A stretch of 64,000 bases of DNA from an uncultured Oleispira sp. (GTDB lineage Bacteria > Pseudomonadota > Gammaproteobacteria > Pseudomonadales > Oceanobacteraceae), in NCBI GenBank assembly GCA_913019965.1, contig CAJVZR010000010.1:1-64000 (forward strand). The letters run 5' to 3'. The translations under genes were made by a program, and so were the position numbers. A model generated the notes under the pieces. That model had not been told where the DNA came from, ran no database searches, and saw nothing but the letters and a program-made list of their open reading frames with translations. Shown piece after piece: positions 53,220-62,155 of this stretch; positions within the stretch are counted from its first letter, which is position 1; each line of letters opens with the position of its first letter.

Positions 53220-54134
53220 CAGCGTGATCGCGCCCGCATCTTTTAGTACCATGCGCAAGCCATTACTAATATTAATACGAGGAATAAAACTATAGTCTTT
53301 ATGTATTTTCGAATTACTCCCTACGGCACAATAAACATCCCCTAAGCGCTTACTTTCATAACGTACCGTTAACCTATAGCCTAATAAAGAAGATATCATA
53401 TCAATCAAGTTATTTAAGGAAGTTGCTTGTCCTGTGCAAACATTATAAGTAAAAAAACCCGATTTCATATTTTTACTCACCGAAATAAAAGCTCTCGCCA
53501 CATCACTGACATGAATAAAATCACGCACCTGATCACCATCGCCGTGCACAATTATATCTTCTCCAGCTAGAGCATTGCGGCAGAATCGGCTAATCACATC
53601 AGTATTCCACTCACTTCTCCACATGCCATAGACATTGAATAGTCGCATTGAAGTTGAGATCAAGCCATGAGTTAAGCTTAATACTCGAGCATGATGCTCC
53701 AGAGACAGTTTATGCACCCCCATAATATTAATAGGCATCATTTGCGCATTTTCACATAATTGATTGGAAATATTGGGTCCATAAACCGCATCGGTCGATG
53801 AAAATATTACAGGAGTTCGATTGCTTTCTATAGCCGCATAAAAGACATGTAGCCCCTCTAATGTAGCCGCTACTTTAATGTCATAATTTAATGACTCACT
53901 CGTCGGTGATGCTAAATGAATACAAACATCAACTCCCTCAAAGGCTTTTAATAAAAGTTCTTTATTAGAGAGTGAGAAACATTTTTTATCCAGCAAGTGT
54001 TTGTATTTAAGAGCAATTTCTAGCTGATCAAATTTCACATCAATCGCCCTGACCTGATGCCCACTCTGCACCAGTCGATTAATAACCTGCTGAGCCAGAT
54101 AACCATCACCACCTGTGATTAAGTACTTTGCCAT
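53205..54134 (-). CDS. NAD-dependent epimerase/dehydratase family protein lacking the catalytic tyrosine
   Basis: The NAD-binding GGDGYLA at residues 8-14 and FSSTDAVYG are typical of extended SDR sugar epimerases. Where the active YxxxK is expected the sequence is M138-G-V-H-K142, so Lys is kept and Tyr is Met. The enzyme may be inactive or act by another mechanism. It probably modifies, or binds, a nucleotide sugar for the surface polysaccharide. The preceding 87-residue gene ends two bases before its ATG, and AAAGGACA lies within that gene's end. Confidence 0.85.
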   Translation of the reverse strand: MAKYLITGGDGYLAQQVINRLVQSGHQVRAIDVKFDQLEIALKYKHLLDKKCFSLSNKELLLKAFEGVDVCIHLASPTSESLNYDIKVAATLEGLHVFYAAIESNRTPVIFSSTDAVYGPNISNQLCENAQMMPINIMGVHKLSLEHHARVLSLTHGLISTSMRLFNVYGMWRSEWNTDVISRFCRNALAGEDIIVHGDGDQVRDFIHVSDVARAFISVSKNMKSGFFTYNVCTGQATSLNNLIDMISSLLGYRLTVRYESKRLGDVYCAVGSNSKIHKDYSFIPRINISNGLRMVLKDAGAITLQKAI

Positions 54135-54136
54135 AT

Positions 54137-54400
54137 CTAATGTCCTTTCAACTTAGAAACAAACCTAGTTGGATATTGCAAATTTCTAGCCAACCTCACT
54201 TTCGCCGAACCAGCCCATATTAACGCTAAAATATCAATAATCGGCGTTGATTCCAGTGCAATTCGCAACAGAAAAAGCGGCCATTTGCATTTTGCAACTA
54301 ATATTCGACACAACAATAGGCCTCCAGTAATTTCTAAGGCCTCAAACCAATCAGTCTCTCCTTTATTAAATGGGCACACGCCTTGCAGAATGATATTCAT
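54137..54400 (-). CDS. Small hydrophobic protein upstream of the epimerase
   Basis: The 87-residue frame has two hydrophobic stretches (about 24-40 and 43-65) and a basic C-terminus. It is not similar to anything I recognise. It ends two bases before the epimerase start, and the epimerase ribosome site lies in its last codons, so translation is coupled. Its own start has only a weak ribosome site. Confidence 0.55.
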   Translation of the reverse strand: MNIILQGVCPFNKGETDWFEALEITGGLLLCRILVAKCKWPLFLLRIALESTPIIDILALIWAGSAKVRLARNLQYPTRFVSKLKGH

Positions 54401-54446
54401 AACTTCAGAACTAAAGCTTTAATAGGAATACTTCAGGGAGTATAAG

Positions 54447-55496
54447 ATGAAAATCTGTATCTATATTGATAGCCAAAGCATGGGAGGTATTGAAACCCAT
54501 ATACAACAACTTATTCTAGGATTATTAGACAGTACTTCTTATGACATTGACCTACTACTCTGGAAAAACTACCCGAGCAACTCGAATCTACAGCATCCAT
54601 TAATTCATAAAATAACATCAGCAAATCCAAATGCCGCTAAACGCTGCCAATTTATTAATGCCAAAGGAAATATTATTACGTTATTAAAATACTTCCGATC
54701 AGGCTATACCCTGATTCACAGCCATGGCTACAAAGCGGGTATTACTGCTAGATTTTTGGGTCTAATGATTCAAGTGCCTGTAGTCTCCACTTACCATAAT
54801 GGAGACCCAGGCAGTGGCAAACTTAAGTTTTATAACTATATCGATCGAATCACGTCATTTCTTAGCTTTAATATTGCCGTTAACTCAATCATTTCAAATA
54901 CAGTACAACGTTGCCGTGTCATATCAAACTTTGTAAATAGCGTTGATAAGTCCTGTTTAATAGAACAGCTCGAAAGCCGAAAAGAAATTGCCTTTGTTGG
55001 ACGACTCAGTCACGAAAAAGGGCCTGACCTATTCTCTAAAATCACCCGGAATATGAATTACCCCATTTCGATATATGGAGATGGCCCCATGCTAGAGCAA
55101 TTGAAACATCAATATTCTCACATAGATTTTAAAGGCATGTGTGATATGGAAAAGCACTGGAAAAATATTCGTATGATTATTATTCCATCTAGGCATGAAG
55201 GGCTGCCACTTGCAGCACTAGAAGCAATGGCCAGAGGAATTCCTGTCGTTGCGAGTACCGCAGGTGCCCTGCCTGAACTGATAGCCGACTGTAAAATAGG
55301 TAAGGTCATTGAACTAGAAGAAATAGACAGGTTCGAATCAGAAGCACAAATACTGATGCAAAAAAACAACAATGAATACCTTCAACAAGGAGAGGAATTA
55401 ATTGAATATATTAATCAAAATTTCAGCCGTGAAAAAGCGATCCCTAAAATCATTAATCACTATAAATTAGCGCTTGAATTACAAGAAATGCGCTAA
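54447..55496 (+). CDS. Glycosyltransferase family 4 protein
   Basis: The 349 residues have a GT-B fold: an N-terminal part with GGIETHIQQLILGLL and HSHGYKAG, and a C-terminal donor part with IAFVGRLSHEKGPDLF and SRHEGLPLAALEAMARGIPV (the EX7E motif). It would transfer a sugar to a growing polysaccharide. It is divergent from the epimerase pair and convergent with the LuxO-type gene, overlapping it by four bases. Confidence 0.9.
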   Translation: MKICIYIDSQSMGGIETHIQQLILGLLDSTSYDIDLLLWKNYPSNSNLQHPLIHKITSANPNAAKRCQFINAKGNIITLLKYFRSGYTLIHSHGYKAGITARFLGLMIQVPVVSTYHNGDPGSGKLKFYNYIDRITSFLSFNIAVNSIISNTVQRCRVISNFVNSVDKSCLIEQLESRKEIAFVGRLSHEKGPDLFSKITRNMNYPISIYGDGPMLEQLKHQYSHIDFKGMCDMEKHWKNIRMIIIPSRHEGLPLAALEAMARGIPVVASTAGALPELIADCKIGKVIELEEIDRFESEAQILMQKNNNEYLQQGEELIEYINQNFSREKAIPKIINHYKLALELQEMR

Positions 55497-56896
55497 CTTT
55501 TATTATCTTGCCAGCGCTCGCGTTTCCTATAAATTGTCGAAGCGCTAACTTCAAGCAATGCCGCTGCTCTAGGAATATTATCATCACAAAAAGCGATAGC
55601 AGATTCAATCGCTTGCTTCTCAACTTGCCATAAGGGAATTACGTCATGACTAGCCTGATACCCAGCATTAACCAGTGGCGCATTTCCTCTGATTAAAGGC
55701 ATGGTTAATGAAAGTTCGTTCAAGGGAGGTGGCAGCATGTCTTGATTGACTTGATCACCGCTATTTAATACCACAACGTTTCTAATCACATTCTGCAGCT
55801 GTCGAACATTACCCGGCCAGTCATAAGACTGCATCACCATTTCAGCCTCTACTGAAAAACCTGAAAACTCTTTATTTTCCTCTTCCGTATAGTCTTGTAA
55901 TAAGGCATTCATAATTAGGCTAATATCCTGTGCCCTATCCCGAAGAGGTGGTAAGTGAATAGGAATCACATGCAGACGGTAATAAAGGTCCTCTCTGAAG
56001 TTACCATTTTTTACTTCATCCAACGGATTCTTATTAGTGGCACAAATAAAGCGAACATCCACCGTCTCAACCGTATTACTGCCGACCTTTTGAAAAGTAC
56101 CGGTTTGGATAAAGCGCAATAACTTGGTTTGTAAATCAAGATCCATCTCGCAGAGTTCGTCTAAAAATAAGGTTCCACCGTCCGCTCGGGAAGCGGCCCC
56201 TTCTCGGGCTGATACCGCCCCAGTAAAAGCCCCCTTGGTATGACCAAAGATCTCACTTTCCATTAGGTCATGAGGGATCGCGCCACAATTCAAAGCAATA
56301 AAAGGTTGCTTAGATCGCTGGCTGCGCTTATGGATTGACGTTGCACAAACCTCCTTGCCAGTACCACTTTCCCCTGTAATGAATACCGTCGCATTACTTG
56401 GCGCTGCACTTTCTATAATGCGATAGACCCCCTGCATTGGGAGAGAACTACCGATGAAGTCTTCAAAGCCATTACGTTCGAACTCATCTTTAAAAGTATC
56501 TAAGGTTTCGCTCAGCTCTTGATGTTCCAAGGCATTAGCTAAGGTTAATTTTAAACGCTTAGCCGAAAAAGGTTTCTCAATAAAATCATAGGCACCGAGG
56601 TTCATCGATTCAACGGCCAGGTCAATGGAAGCATGCCCTGTGATCACTAAAGAAACGATCGGTAATTGCTGTTCATGGATGGCCTTTAATACCTCCATAC
56701 CGCTCATATCCGGTAGGTTCACATCCAGGATAATAGCCGCTGGTAAAGGTTGTACAAGCTTAGCTAAAGCATCTTGCCCAGTTGACACCAGTTCAACATC
56801 ATAAGAATCCCCCTGAAGGTATTCTTTATACATTTCAGCCATGGAGGGGCTATCTTCAACGACCAGTATCCGTACTTTTTTCACTAATGACTCCAA
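55493..56896 (-). CDS. Sigma-54-dependent response regulator, LuxO type
   Basis: A receiver (about 1-125, Asp58 in AAIILDVNLPDMSGM) is followed by an AAA+ domain with GESGTGKE (175-182) and GAFTGA (222-227, sigma-54 contact). A short Fis-like helix-turn-helix (AAALLEVSASTIYRKRERW) ends the protein. The stretch FLDELCEMDLDLQTKLLRFI and the ending MLPPPLNE are close to Vibrio LuxO. LuxO switches quorum small RNAs and biofilm genes. It is the third gene of the kinase/PP2C/LuxO set, 6 bases after the PP2C stop. No sigma-54 promoter or Qrr gene was recognised. Confidence 0.9.
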   Translation of the reverse strand: MESLVKKVRILVVEDSPSMAEMYKEYLQGDSYDVELVSTGQDALAKLVQPLPAAIILDVNLPDMSGMEVLKAIHEQQLPIVSLVITGHASIDLAVESMNLGAYDFIEKPFSAKRLKLTLANALEHQELSETLDTFKDEFERNGFEDFIGSSLPMQGVYRIIESAAPSNATVFITGESGTGKEVCATSIHKRSQRSKQPFIALNCGAIPHDLMESEIFGHTKGAFTGAVSAREGAASRADGGTLFLDELCEMDLDLQTKLLRFIQTGTFQKVGSNTVETVDVRFICATNKNPLDEVKNGNFREDLYYRLHVIPIHLPPLRDRAQDISLIMNALLQDYTEEENKEFSGFSVEAEMVMQSYDWPGNVRQLQNVIRNVVVLNSGDQVNQDMLPPPLNELSLTMPLIRGNAPLVNAGYQASHDVIPLWQVEKQAIESAIAFCDDNIPRAAALLEVSASTIYRKRERWQDNKS

Positions 56897-56902
56897 GCCA
56901 CA

Positions 56903-58369
56903 CTATAAAGGAAGAATAACCATCAAGGTCATATCATCATCCGCAGGAATCCCCGCTTTATTATCATAATAGTCCATAGCTCGAGATAAGCTGGGCTTTG
57001 CTTGAGAAATCCCCTCGGAAAGCAAAATAAAGAAGGTCTCTTGCTCACTGGCTGAAATATTTTCAATAAGACCATCGGTAAAGCTCACCAAAGGAGCGCC
57101 TTCAGGGCTATGAAAAGCCTCATAATCAGGATTATCGGTAAACCCTAATAATGGCCCAGATACTTGACTATCGCTCCACCGACCTTCAATAAGAACCTTA
57201 GGGGCTGGGTGCCCAGCTGCTGCGATACTAATTTGGCCATTTTGAGCACAATAGATGGAAACTGCGGTTAATAATGAACTGGCTAATAAATCATCAGTGC
57301 GCAGACCTTCTGATAACGCATACAAAAGCGCCTGAGGTTCAGAGCAATCCTTTAATCCATGGCAAACCCCTTGTAAAAACCCTTGATAGGCATGCACAAA
57401 AAATTTAGCTTGCTGGTCATGCCCCATAACATCAGCTAATAGAATCAAACTGCCCGCAGCCTGATCCTTTTGGAAAACGAAATCCCCGCCACCAGATTTG
57501 GCGGCTCTCGAAGCAAGAAGGATTTGATAACCTTTAGGTTGATGCTTAATCCGTGGGATTAGCTGATTCACAATTGACGGGGATAACTGTTTGCCGATAC
57601 TTTCCTGTAAAGAAGCATGACGAATCAATACTCTCTCGATAGACTGAATCAAGTCTTGTTTTTTTATCGGTTTATGCAAAACATCATCAATCGCTAAACG
57701 ATGTAAATTATCGCTATTTTCACCCGTTAGAAATATGAAAGGAATATTACCCAGATCACCTTGTAAAGCCTTGCGTAATTGCAGGCCATCAAGTTCAGGC
57801 ATATTTAAGTCAGAAATTACTAAATCGACTTGCTTACCGAGTAATCCCGCTATCGCCTCTCGCCCACTTTCAAATGTTAATATTCGATACTCATCTTCAA
57901 GATAGGCTTCCAATAAAACTAAGATCGAAACATCATCATCAATCACAGCAATGGTTATTTTTTTATTCGAAACAAACCAAAAATGATAGCAGTTTTCTTC
58001 AATACTCCCTTCAGCAGCAGGGAAATAAGAAAAATCATCAACCAAAGCATTAACTAACCCCAATCCCATTCCAGAAACTAGGGGTTCAGAAAATTCCTTA
58101 CTCGCAACTTGCCTTAACTCTTCGAACTTTTCAAAAGCGCCGCCATTATCAAATACTTTTAAGTGAGCACCATCGGCTTCAACCGACATTTCAATACGGC
58201 AGTAGGTTGCTTTAGGAGAGGCGTGTTTTAATAAGTTAGTAATTATTTCACTGGTAATCAATACAAAAGCCGATAAGCGTTTATCATTATAACGGCCCAC
58301 CCAGTCTTCTACTCGGTTACGTATTTGGCTCAGATTTTCATACCCTAACTCAAACTTAGCGCTATGCAT
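56903..58369 (-). CDS. HATPase-REC-PP2C (SpoIIE-type) protein
   Basis: Three domains appear. An N-terminal RsbW-like HATPase (about 1-130) has N45 in EIITNLLKHA and DNGGAFEKF. A receiver (about 137-255) has Asp187 in VISDLNMPELDG. A C-terminal PP2C/SpoIIE phosphatase (about 285-488) has GGGDFVFQK, LLADVMGHDQQA, SFTDGLIEN and DDDMTLMVI. This order joins an anti-sigma-like kinase and the counter-acting phosphatase in one chain with a receiver between them. No STAS anti-anti-sigma partner is seen nearby. Its start overlaps the end of the hybrid kinase gene by 8 bases. Confidence 0.9.
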   Translation of the reverse strand: MHSAKFELGYENLSQIRNRVEDWVGRYNDKRLSAFVLITSEIITNLLKHASPKATYCRIEMSVEADGAHLKVFDNGGAFEKFEELRQVASKEFSEPLVSGMGLGLVNALVDDFSYFPAAEGSIEENCYHFWFVSNKKITIAVIDDDVSILVLLEAYLEDEYRILTFESGREAIAGLLGKQVDLVISDLNMPELDGLQLRKALQGDLGNIPFIFLTGENSDNLHRLAIDDVLHKPIKKQDLIQSIERVLIRHASLQESIGKQLSPSIVNQLIPRIKHQPKGYQILLASRAAKSGGGDFVFQKDQAAGSLILLADVMGHDQQAKFFVHAYQGFLQGVCHGLKDCSEPQALLYALSEGLRTDDLLASSLLTAVSIYCAQNGQISIAAAGHPAPKVLIEGRWSDSQVSGPLLGFTDNPDYEAFHSPEGAPLVSFTDGLIENISASEQETFFILLSEGISQAKPSLSRAMDYYDNKAGIPADDDMTLMVILPL

Positions 58370-61283
58370 TCTGTACCTCTAACAAGAGGGCTATCTGCTC
58401 TAAGCTCTCTTGCCCTAGTTGAGATAACGCCGAATAACTTTCCAACTGCTTTTCAATCTCATCAATAGTCAACTCAGTCATATCATACTCAATTTGTTCG
58501 GCTAATGAAGATAATGCCAGCGCACCATAACTTGCGGCACTACTTTTTAGACTATGAGCCTCTCTACCCAGTTCTTTCCAATCTTTATTAGAAATCAACT
58601 CAACCATCGATTGAATACGTTTATTGGTCTCTGAAGTGAAGACTGTCATCATACGATTGACCGCCGATAATGATGTATCTTCGATCAGTTGATAAAGTAC
58701 TTTCTCACTGACGTACTCATTTTCCTGTGCACTGGTTGGGTCCCTATCTTTTTCACTTTGGCTCTCTTTTTCACTCCCCAACTCACTCTCCACTACATCC
58801 CCAAGCTCACTATAAGCATCAGTCAAAGGTAATTGATCTGCTAGTAGTGCCTCTTTCTTTTTCTGATAAAAGTCTGAAAGTCGTTCAAATAATTCATGCT
58901 TATTAATTGGCTTCGAAATAAAGCCATTCATGCCAACAGACTTACATTGAATTTTAACATCCCCTAATACATTAGCCGTCATCGCTAAAATAGGAATTTC
59001 ACCGATACTACTAGGCAATTTTCGAATATGCTCTGTGGCTTCCAAACCGCCCATTTCAGGCATTTGCAAGTCCATCAAAATAACATCATAAGGCAAACTT
59101 TGAACCGCCTTAATTGCCTCAATACCATTAGCCACAGCATCAACTTTATAACCCGCATTTTCCAATACATTCATCGCAACCAGCTGGTTGGCTTGGCTAT
59201 CTTCTGCTAACAAGACTCTAAAAGGAATACTGCCATCGATGTGATAACTGGCCGTAACCTCTTGCGAATTCTTTTCTGAATTAATATCTCTGCCAAGACT
59301 GCTCTCAATCACATCAGCTAGCACATTACGCCGGATACCCGTTGAAATACAGCTATGAAAGCCGACATGTTTGAAATGCTCTGAAATTTTTTGATTTTCT
59401 TTATCGAGTAATAATAAGCAAGGGATATTAGGAAAGTAGAAGCTAAACTCATCAATAAAGCGATCCGCTTCATAAGGTAACTCCCGATAATCAGCAATCA
59501 TAATATCAACGGTTGAATCTTCGAATAAATCAAAAATCGACTCTACATTAACGACTTTCGATATTTTAGCGCCCATCGATTGCATCTGATCTTTCATCAC
59601 TAATGCATCTGCTCGCACTCCACTCAACATAGCAATATGAATATCTTGTAAGCGCATTGGAAAAAAGCTAGCGGCTTGACCACGACCCTGTTCTAAACTC
59701 AAATAAACGGAGAACCGACTTCCACGACCTTCAACACTGTCGATTTCAATACGCCCTCCCATCATATCGACCAGTTTTTTACTAATCGACAAACCTAACC
59801 CCGTGCCGCCATAGCGCCGTGTATCAGCCCCATCGGCCTGAACAAAATCATCAAAGAGTTGATCTTGATCGCTTTCTTTAATTCCGATTCCCGTATCTTC
59901 CACCGATAAGCACAGCTCATATCGGTTCTTATGCAACTCAAGCGCATCAAGGCGAACAATAACGCAACCTTCATCGGTAAACTTTACCGCATTACTAATC
60001 AAGTTTAATAAAATCTGTCGAATGCGCCCCTGATCGCCACTTAAGTAATCACTAATATTCGGATCAATAAATGAAGCTAAACTGATATTTTTGTTCTGCG
60101 CACGCACCTGCATTAACTCAATCAAACCATACAGGGTTTGGCTAACATTAAAATCATGATACTCAAGGGATAACTTACCCGCTTCTATTTTTGAAAAATC
60201 CAAAATATCATTAATCAAAGAAAGCAATCCTTGCCCTGACTCTAAAGCGGTATTGATATAATGTCGCTGCTCAGAGTTTAGCGATGTTTCTTGTACTAAT
60301 CCTAACAATCCTAATACCGCATTCATCGGCGTACGAATTTCGTGACTCATCGCCGCCAAAAATTGTGATTTAAATTGACTGGATTTTTCTGCATTATCTT
60401 TAGAAGCCAAATTTTCACTTTCCGACTTTTTACGCTCGGTAATGTCTTGAATCGCCGCAGCAAATACCGTTCGCCCCATAGAATGAATCGGAAAAACCGT
60501 TAATTCAATGGGAAAAAGCTCCCTGTTTTTGCGCATGGCCAATACTTCAATCCGTTGATTTAAAATATTGCCTTGGCCCGTTTTCAAATAATGTTTCATT
60601 GCATTACGGTGGTGATGACGCTGATCTTCGGGAATAATCAGGTCGGCCATTTCTCGCCCTATTACCTCATCTTTAAGGTAACCGAAGGTTTTACAGGCAG
60701 ATTTATTGAAATCATTGACCATGCCATCTTCATCAATAACAACAATGGCATTTAAACTGTGTTCGATAACCCCCGACTTTAATGCTTGCTCAGCTTTTAA
60801 TTCATCTTCAATTTTTTTGCGATCACTGACATCTCGAATCACGGCGATTAAAATAGGAGATCGTCCTTCACTATGACTAAGACTAATATCAACCGGAAAC
60901 AGGCTGTTATCAGCTCTCCTAGCCATACTGCGAAAACCAGACCCCAATACTTCTGGCTTTTGGTTATTTTTAACCTTGGCCATGTAATCTAAAATTTTAT
61001 TCTGTAAATCAAAGCCCTTAAGATAACTTCCAATTGATTGATTTCTCGATTGATTACTCGCTTCAATCAAGAGCATGTCTTTTGCCGCTTTATTGATACT
61101 CAGTATCTCGCCATCAACAGAAAAGGTAATAATGGCATCATGGACATTATCCATAATCATTTCCAAATGCTGCTGATAATGGTCTAGAGCAGCATGGTTA
61201 ACCCTTATCTCCCGCTTGAGCTTATATTCGTTACGCTTAAAGAAATGCGCAGCACGCTTCATAAATGGCTTAAAAATAATCAA
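58362..61283 (-). CDS. Large hybrid histidine kinase with Hpt (PAS-PAS-HK-REC-REC-Hpt)
   Basis: The 973 residues carry two PAS domains (about 37-160 and 165-290), HisKA with His314 in MSHEIRTPMN, and a HATPase (about 415-535; YGGTGLGLSISKKL). A first receiver-like region (about 545-660) has ADYRELP but no lysine. An intact receiver follows with Asp738 in ILMDLQMPEM and Lys791. A C-terminal Hpt domain has His910 in REAHSLKSSAAS. No transmembrane helix is evident, so it is cytoplasmic. The Hpt may pass phosphate to the receivers of the next two genes. It starts an operon with the PP2C and LuxO-type genes. Confidence 0.9.
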   Translation of the reverse strand: MIIFKPFMKRAAHFFKRNEYKLKREIRVNHAALDHYQQHLEMIMDNVHDAIITFSVDGEILSINKAAKDMLLIEASNQSRNQSIGSYLKGFDLQNKILDYMAKVKNNQKPEVLGSGFRSMARRADNSLFPVDISLSHSEGRSPILIAVIRDVSDRKKIEDELKAEQALKSGVIEHSLNAIVVIDEDGMVNDFNKSACKTFGYLKDEVIGREMADLIIPEDQRHHHRNAMKHYLKTGQGNILNQRIEVLAMRKNRELFPIELTVFPIHSMGRTVFAAAIQDITERKKSESENLASKDNAEKSSQFKSQFLAAMSHEIRTPMNAVLGLLGLVQETSLNSEQRHYINTALESGQGLLSLINDILDFSKIEAGKLSLEYHDFNVSQTLYGLIELMQVRAQNKNISLASFIDPNISDYLSGDQGRIRQILLNLISNAVKFTDEGCVIVRLDALELHKNRYELCLSVEDTGIGIKESDQDQLFDDFVQADGADTRRYGGTGLGLSISKKLVDMMGGRIEIDSVEGRGSRFSVYLSLEQGRGQAASFFPMRLQDIHIAMLSGVRADALVMKDQMQSMGAKISKVVNVESIFDLFEDSTVDIMIADYRELPYEADRFIDEFSFYFPNIPCLLLLDKENQKISEHFKHVGFHSCISTGIRRNVLADVIESSLGRDINSEKNSQEVTASYHIDGSIPFRVLLAEDSQANQLVAMNVLENAGYKVDAVANGIEAIKAVQSLPYDVILMDLQMPEMGGLEATEHIRKLPSSIGEIPILAMTANVLGDVKIQCKSVGMNGFISKPINKHELFERLSDFYQKKKEALLADQLPLTDAYSELGDVVESELGSEKESQSEKDRDPTSAQENEYVSEKVLYQLIEDTSLSAVNRMMTVFTSETNKRIQSMVELISNKDWKELGREAHSLKSSAASYGALALSSLAEQIEYDMTELTIDEIEKQLESYSALSQLGQESLEQIALLLEVQNA

Positions 61284-61313
61284 TGGATCTCCTTATGCAT
61301 CACTGTTTTGGGC

Positions 61314-61385
61314 TATAATCGCCACAACCAAAGGGTTTAAAGGAAGGTTATGGTAAGTTTAGACCCACTGCTAAACTCTGCTTAG
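61314..61385 (+). promoter_or_regulatory. Orphan plus-strand promoter with an 11-residue mini-ORF
   Basis: TTTTGGGCTATAATCG with TATAAT at 61314-61319 lies in the short spacer between two minus-strand genes, pointing the other way. AAAGGAAGG and then ATG (61350) follow, coding for 11 residues and TAG (61383-61385). The minus-35 is poor. It may be a remnant of a lost gene or a leader, or be a coincidence. Confidence 0.35.
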
Positions 61386-61396
61386 TCAGACTCGAT

Positions 61397-62146
61397 TTAA
61401 GTGGATAAATTTAACAAGGCTGATTGACGAATCTTGCCTCGTAGCCAGCTCATTAATGATGGAAACCAACGCTGAAGACGATACGTTTCACGTAATAGCT
61501 CTTCTGCCAGTGTTGGACTGTAGCGGTCATTAAAGACGCAACCAGATAATTCAATACCATGACCCTTTAACCGCTCCATTGCGCTCTGCAACTGAGCCTG
61601 ACGGGTAACCCCAGCCAATACCGTTAAAACGGTACCTTCACATTGAGAGCAAATCCTTTCGGCGGGTAAGTTATGACGATTTATCGCATTCAAAGGAGAG
61701 GTATCCACAATCACAACCTCATATTCCAATAACCAAGCTTCCATGCAACGGGCCAAGTATTCCTTTTCTCTCAAAAGCAGGTTTCCCGTAGGGGTTGAAG
61801 GCGCTGGCAATACCCCGAGTGCTGACAAGGGCTTTGGTAAATAAGCCGCACCATCGTCCTCATTACTAACCATTGAAATCTGATCTTCCAATAAATTGTC
61901 GAGGTTATTCCAAGAACAAGGGTTCAGCCCTAATTCAGGGCCAATAGAGGGGTGACAAAAGTTCATATCAACCAATAAAGTCTTCCGCCCTCCCGCCTGC
62001 GAACGCTTGGCCAGTGCACAGGCTAAGGTTGTTGTTCCTTCTCCACTACTACAAGCGGTAATCGCCAAACTGCGCACACCACAATCGATAGTCTGTGAAT
62101 AAATACTCTCTAACTCAGCATAATGGATCGGTAGTTCATTCATCAT
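61397..62146 (-). CDS. CpsD/CapB-like tyrosine-kinase family protein with altered Walker A
   Basis: The 249 residues follow the bacterial tyrosine kinase/ParA-like fold. The Walker A motif near residues 32-40 reads CSSGEGTTT, with Thr38 where lysine is expected. A Walker A-prime has Asp60 in TLLVDMNFCHP and a Walker B is in EVVIVDTSPLN. The C-terminus lacks a tyrosine cluster. It probably acts in chain-length control or export of polysaccharide rather than as a kinase. It lies 9 bases after the SLBB gene, in one transcript. Confidence 0.82.
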   Translation of the reverse strand: MMNELPIHYAELESIYSQTIDCGVRSLAITACSSGEGTTTLACALAKRSQAGGRKTLLVDMNFCHPSIGPELGLNPCSWNNLDNLLEDQISMVSNEDDGAAYLPKPLSALGVLPAPSTPTGNLLLREKEYLARCMEAWLLEYEVVIVDTSPLNAINRHNLPAERICSQCEGTVLTVLAGVTRQAQLQSAMERLKGHGIELSGCVFNDRYSPTLAEELLRETYRLQRWFPSLMSWLRGKIRQSALLNLST

Positions 62147-62155
62147 TCACCCCTT

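Noticed and set aside
55493-61396. Qrr-like small RNA or sigma-54 promoter near the LuxO-type gene
   Set aside because: No TGGCAC-N5-TTGC element or Qrr-like structure was recognised by eye in the spacers.
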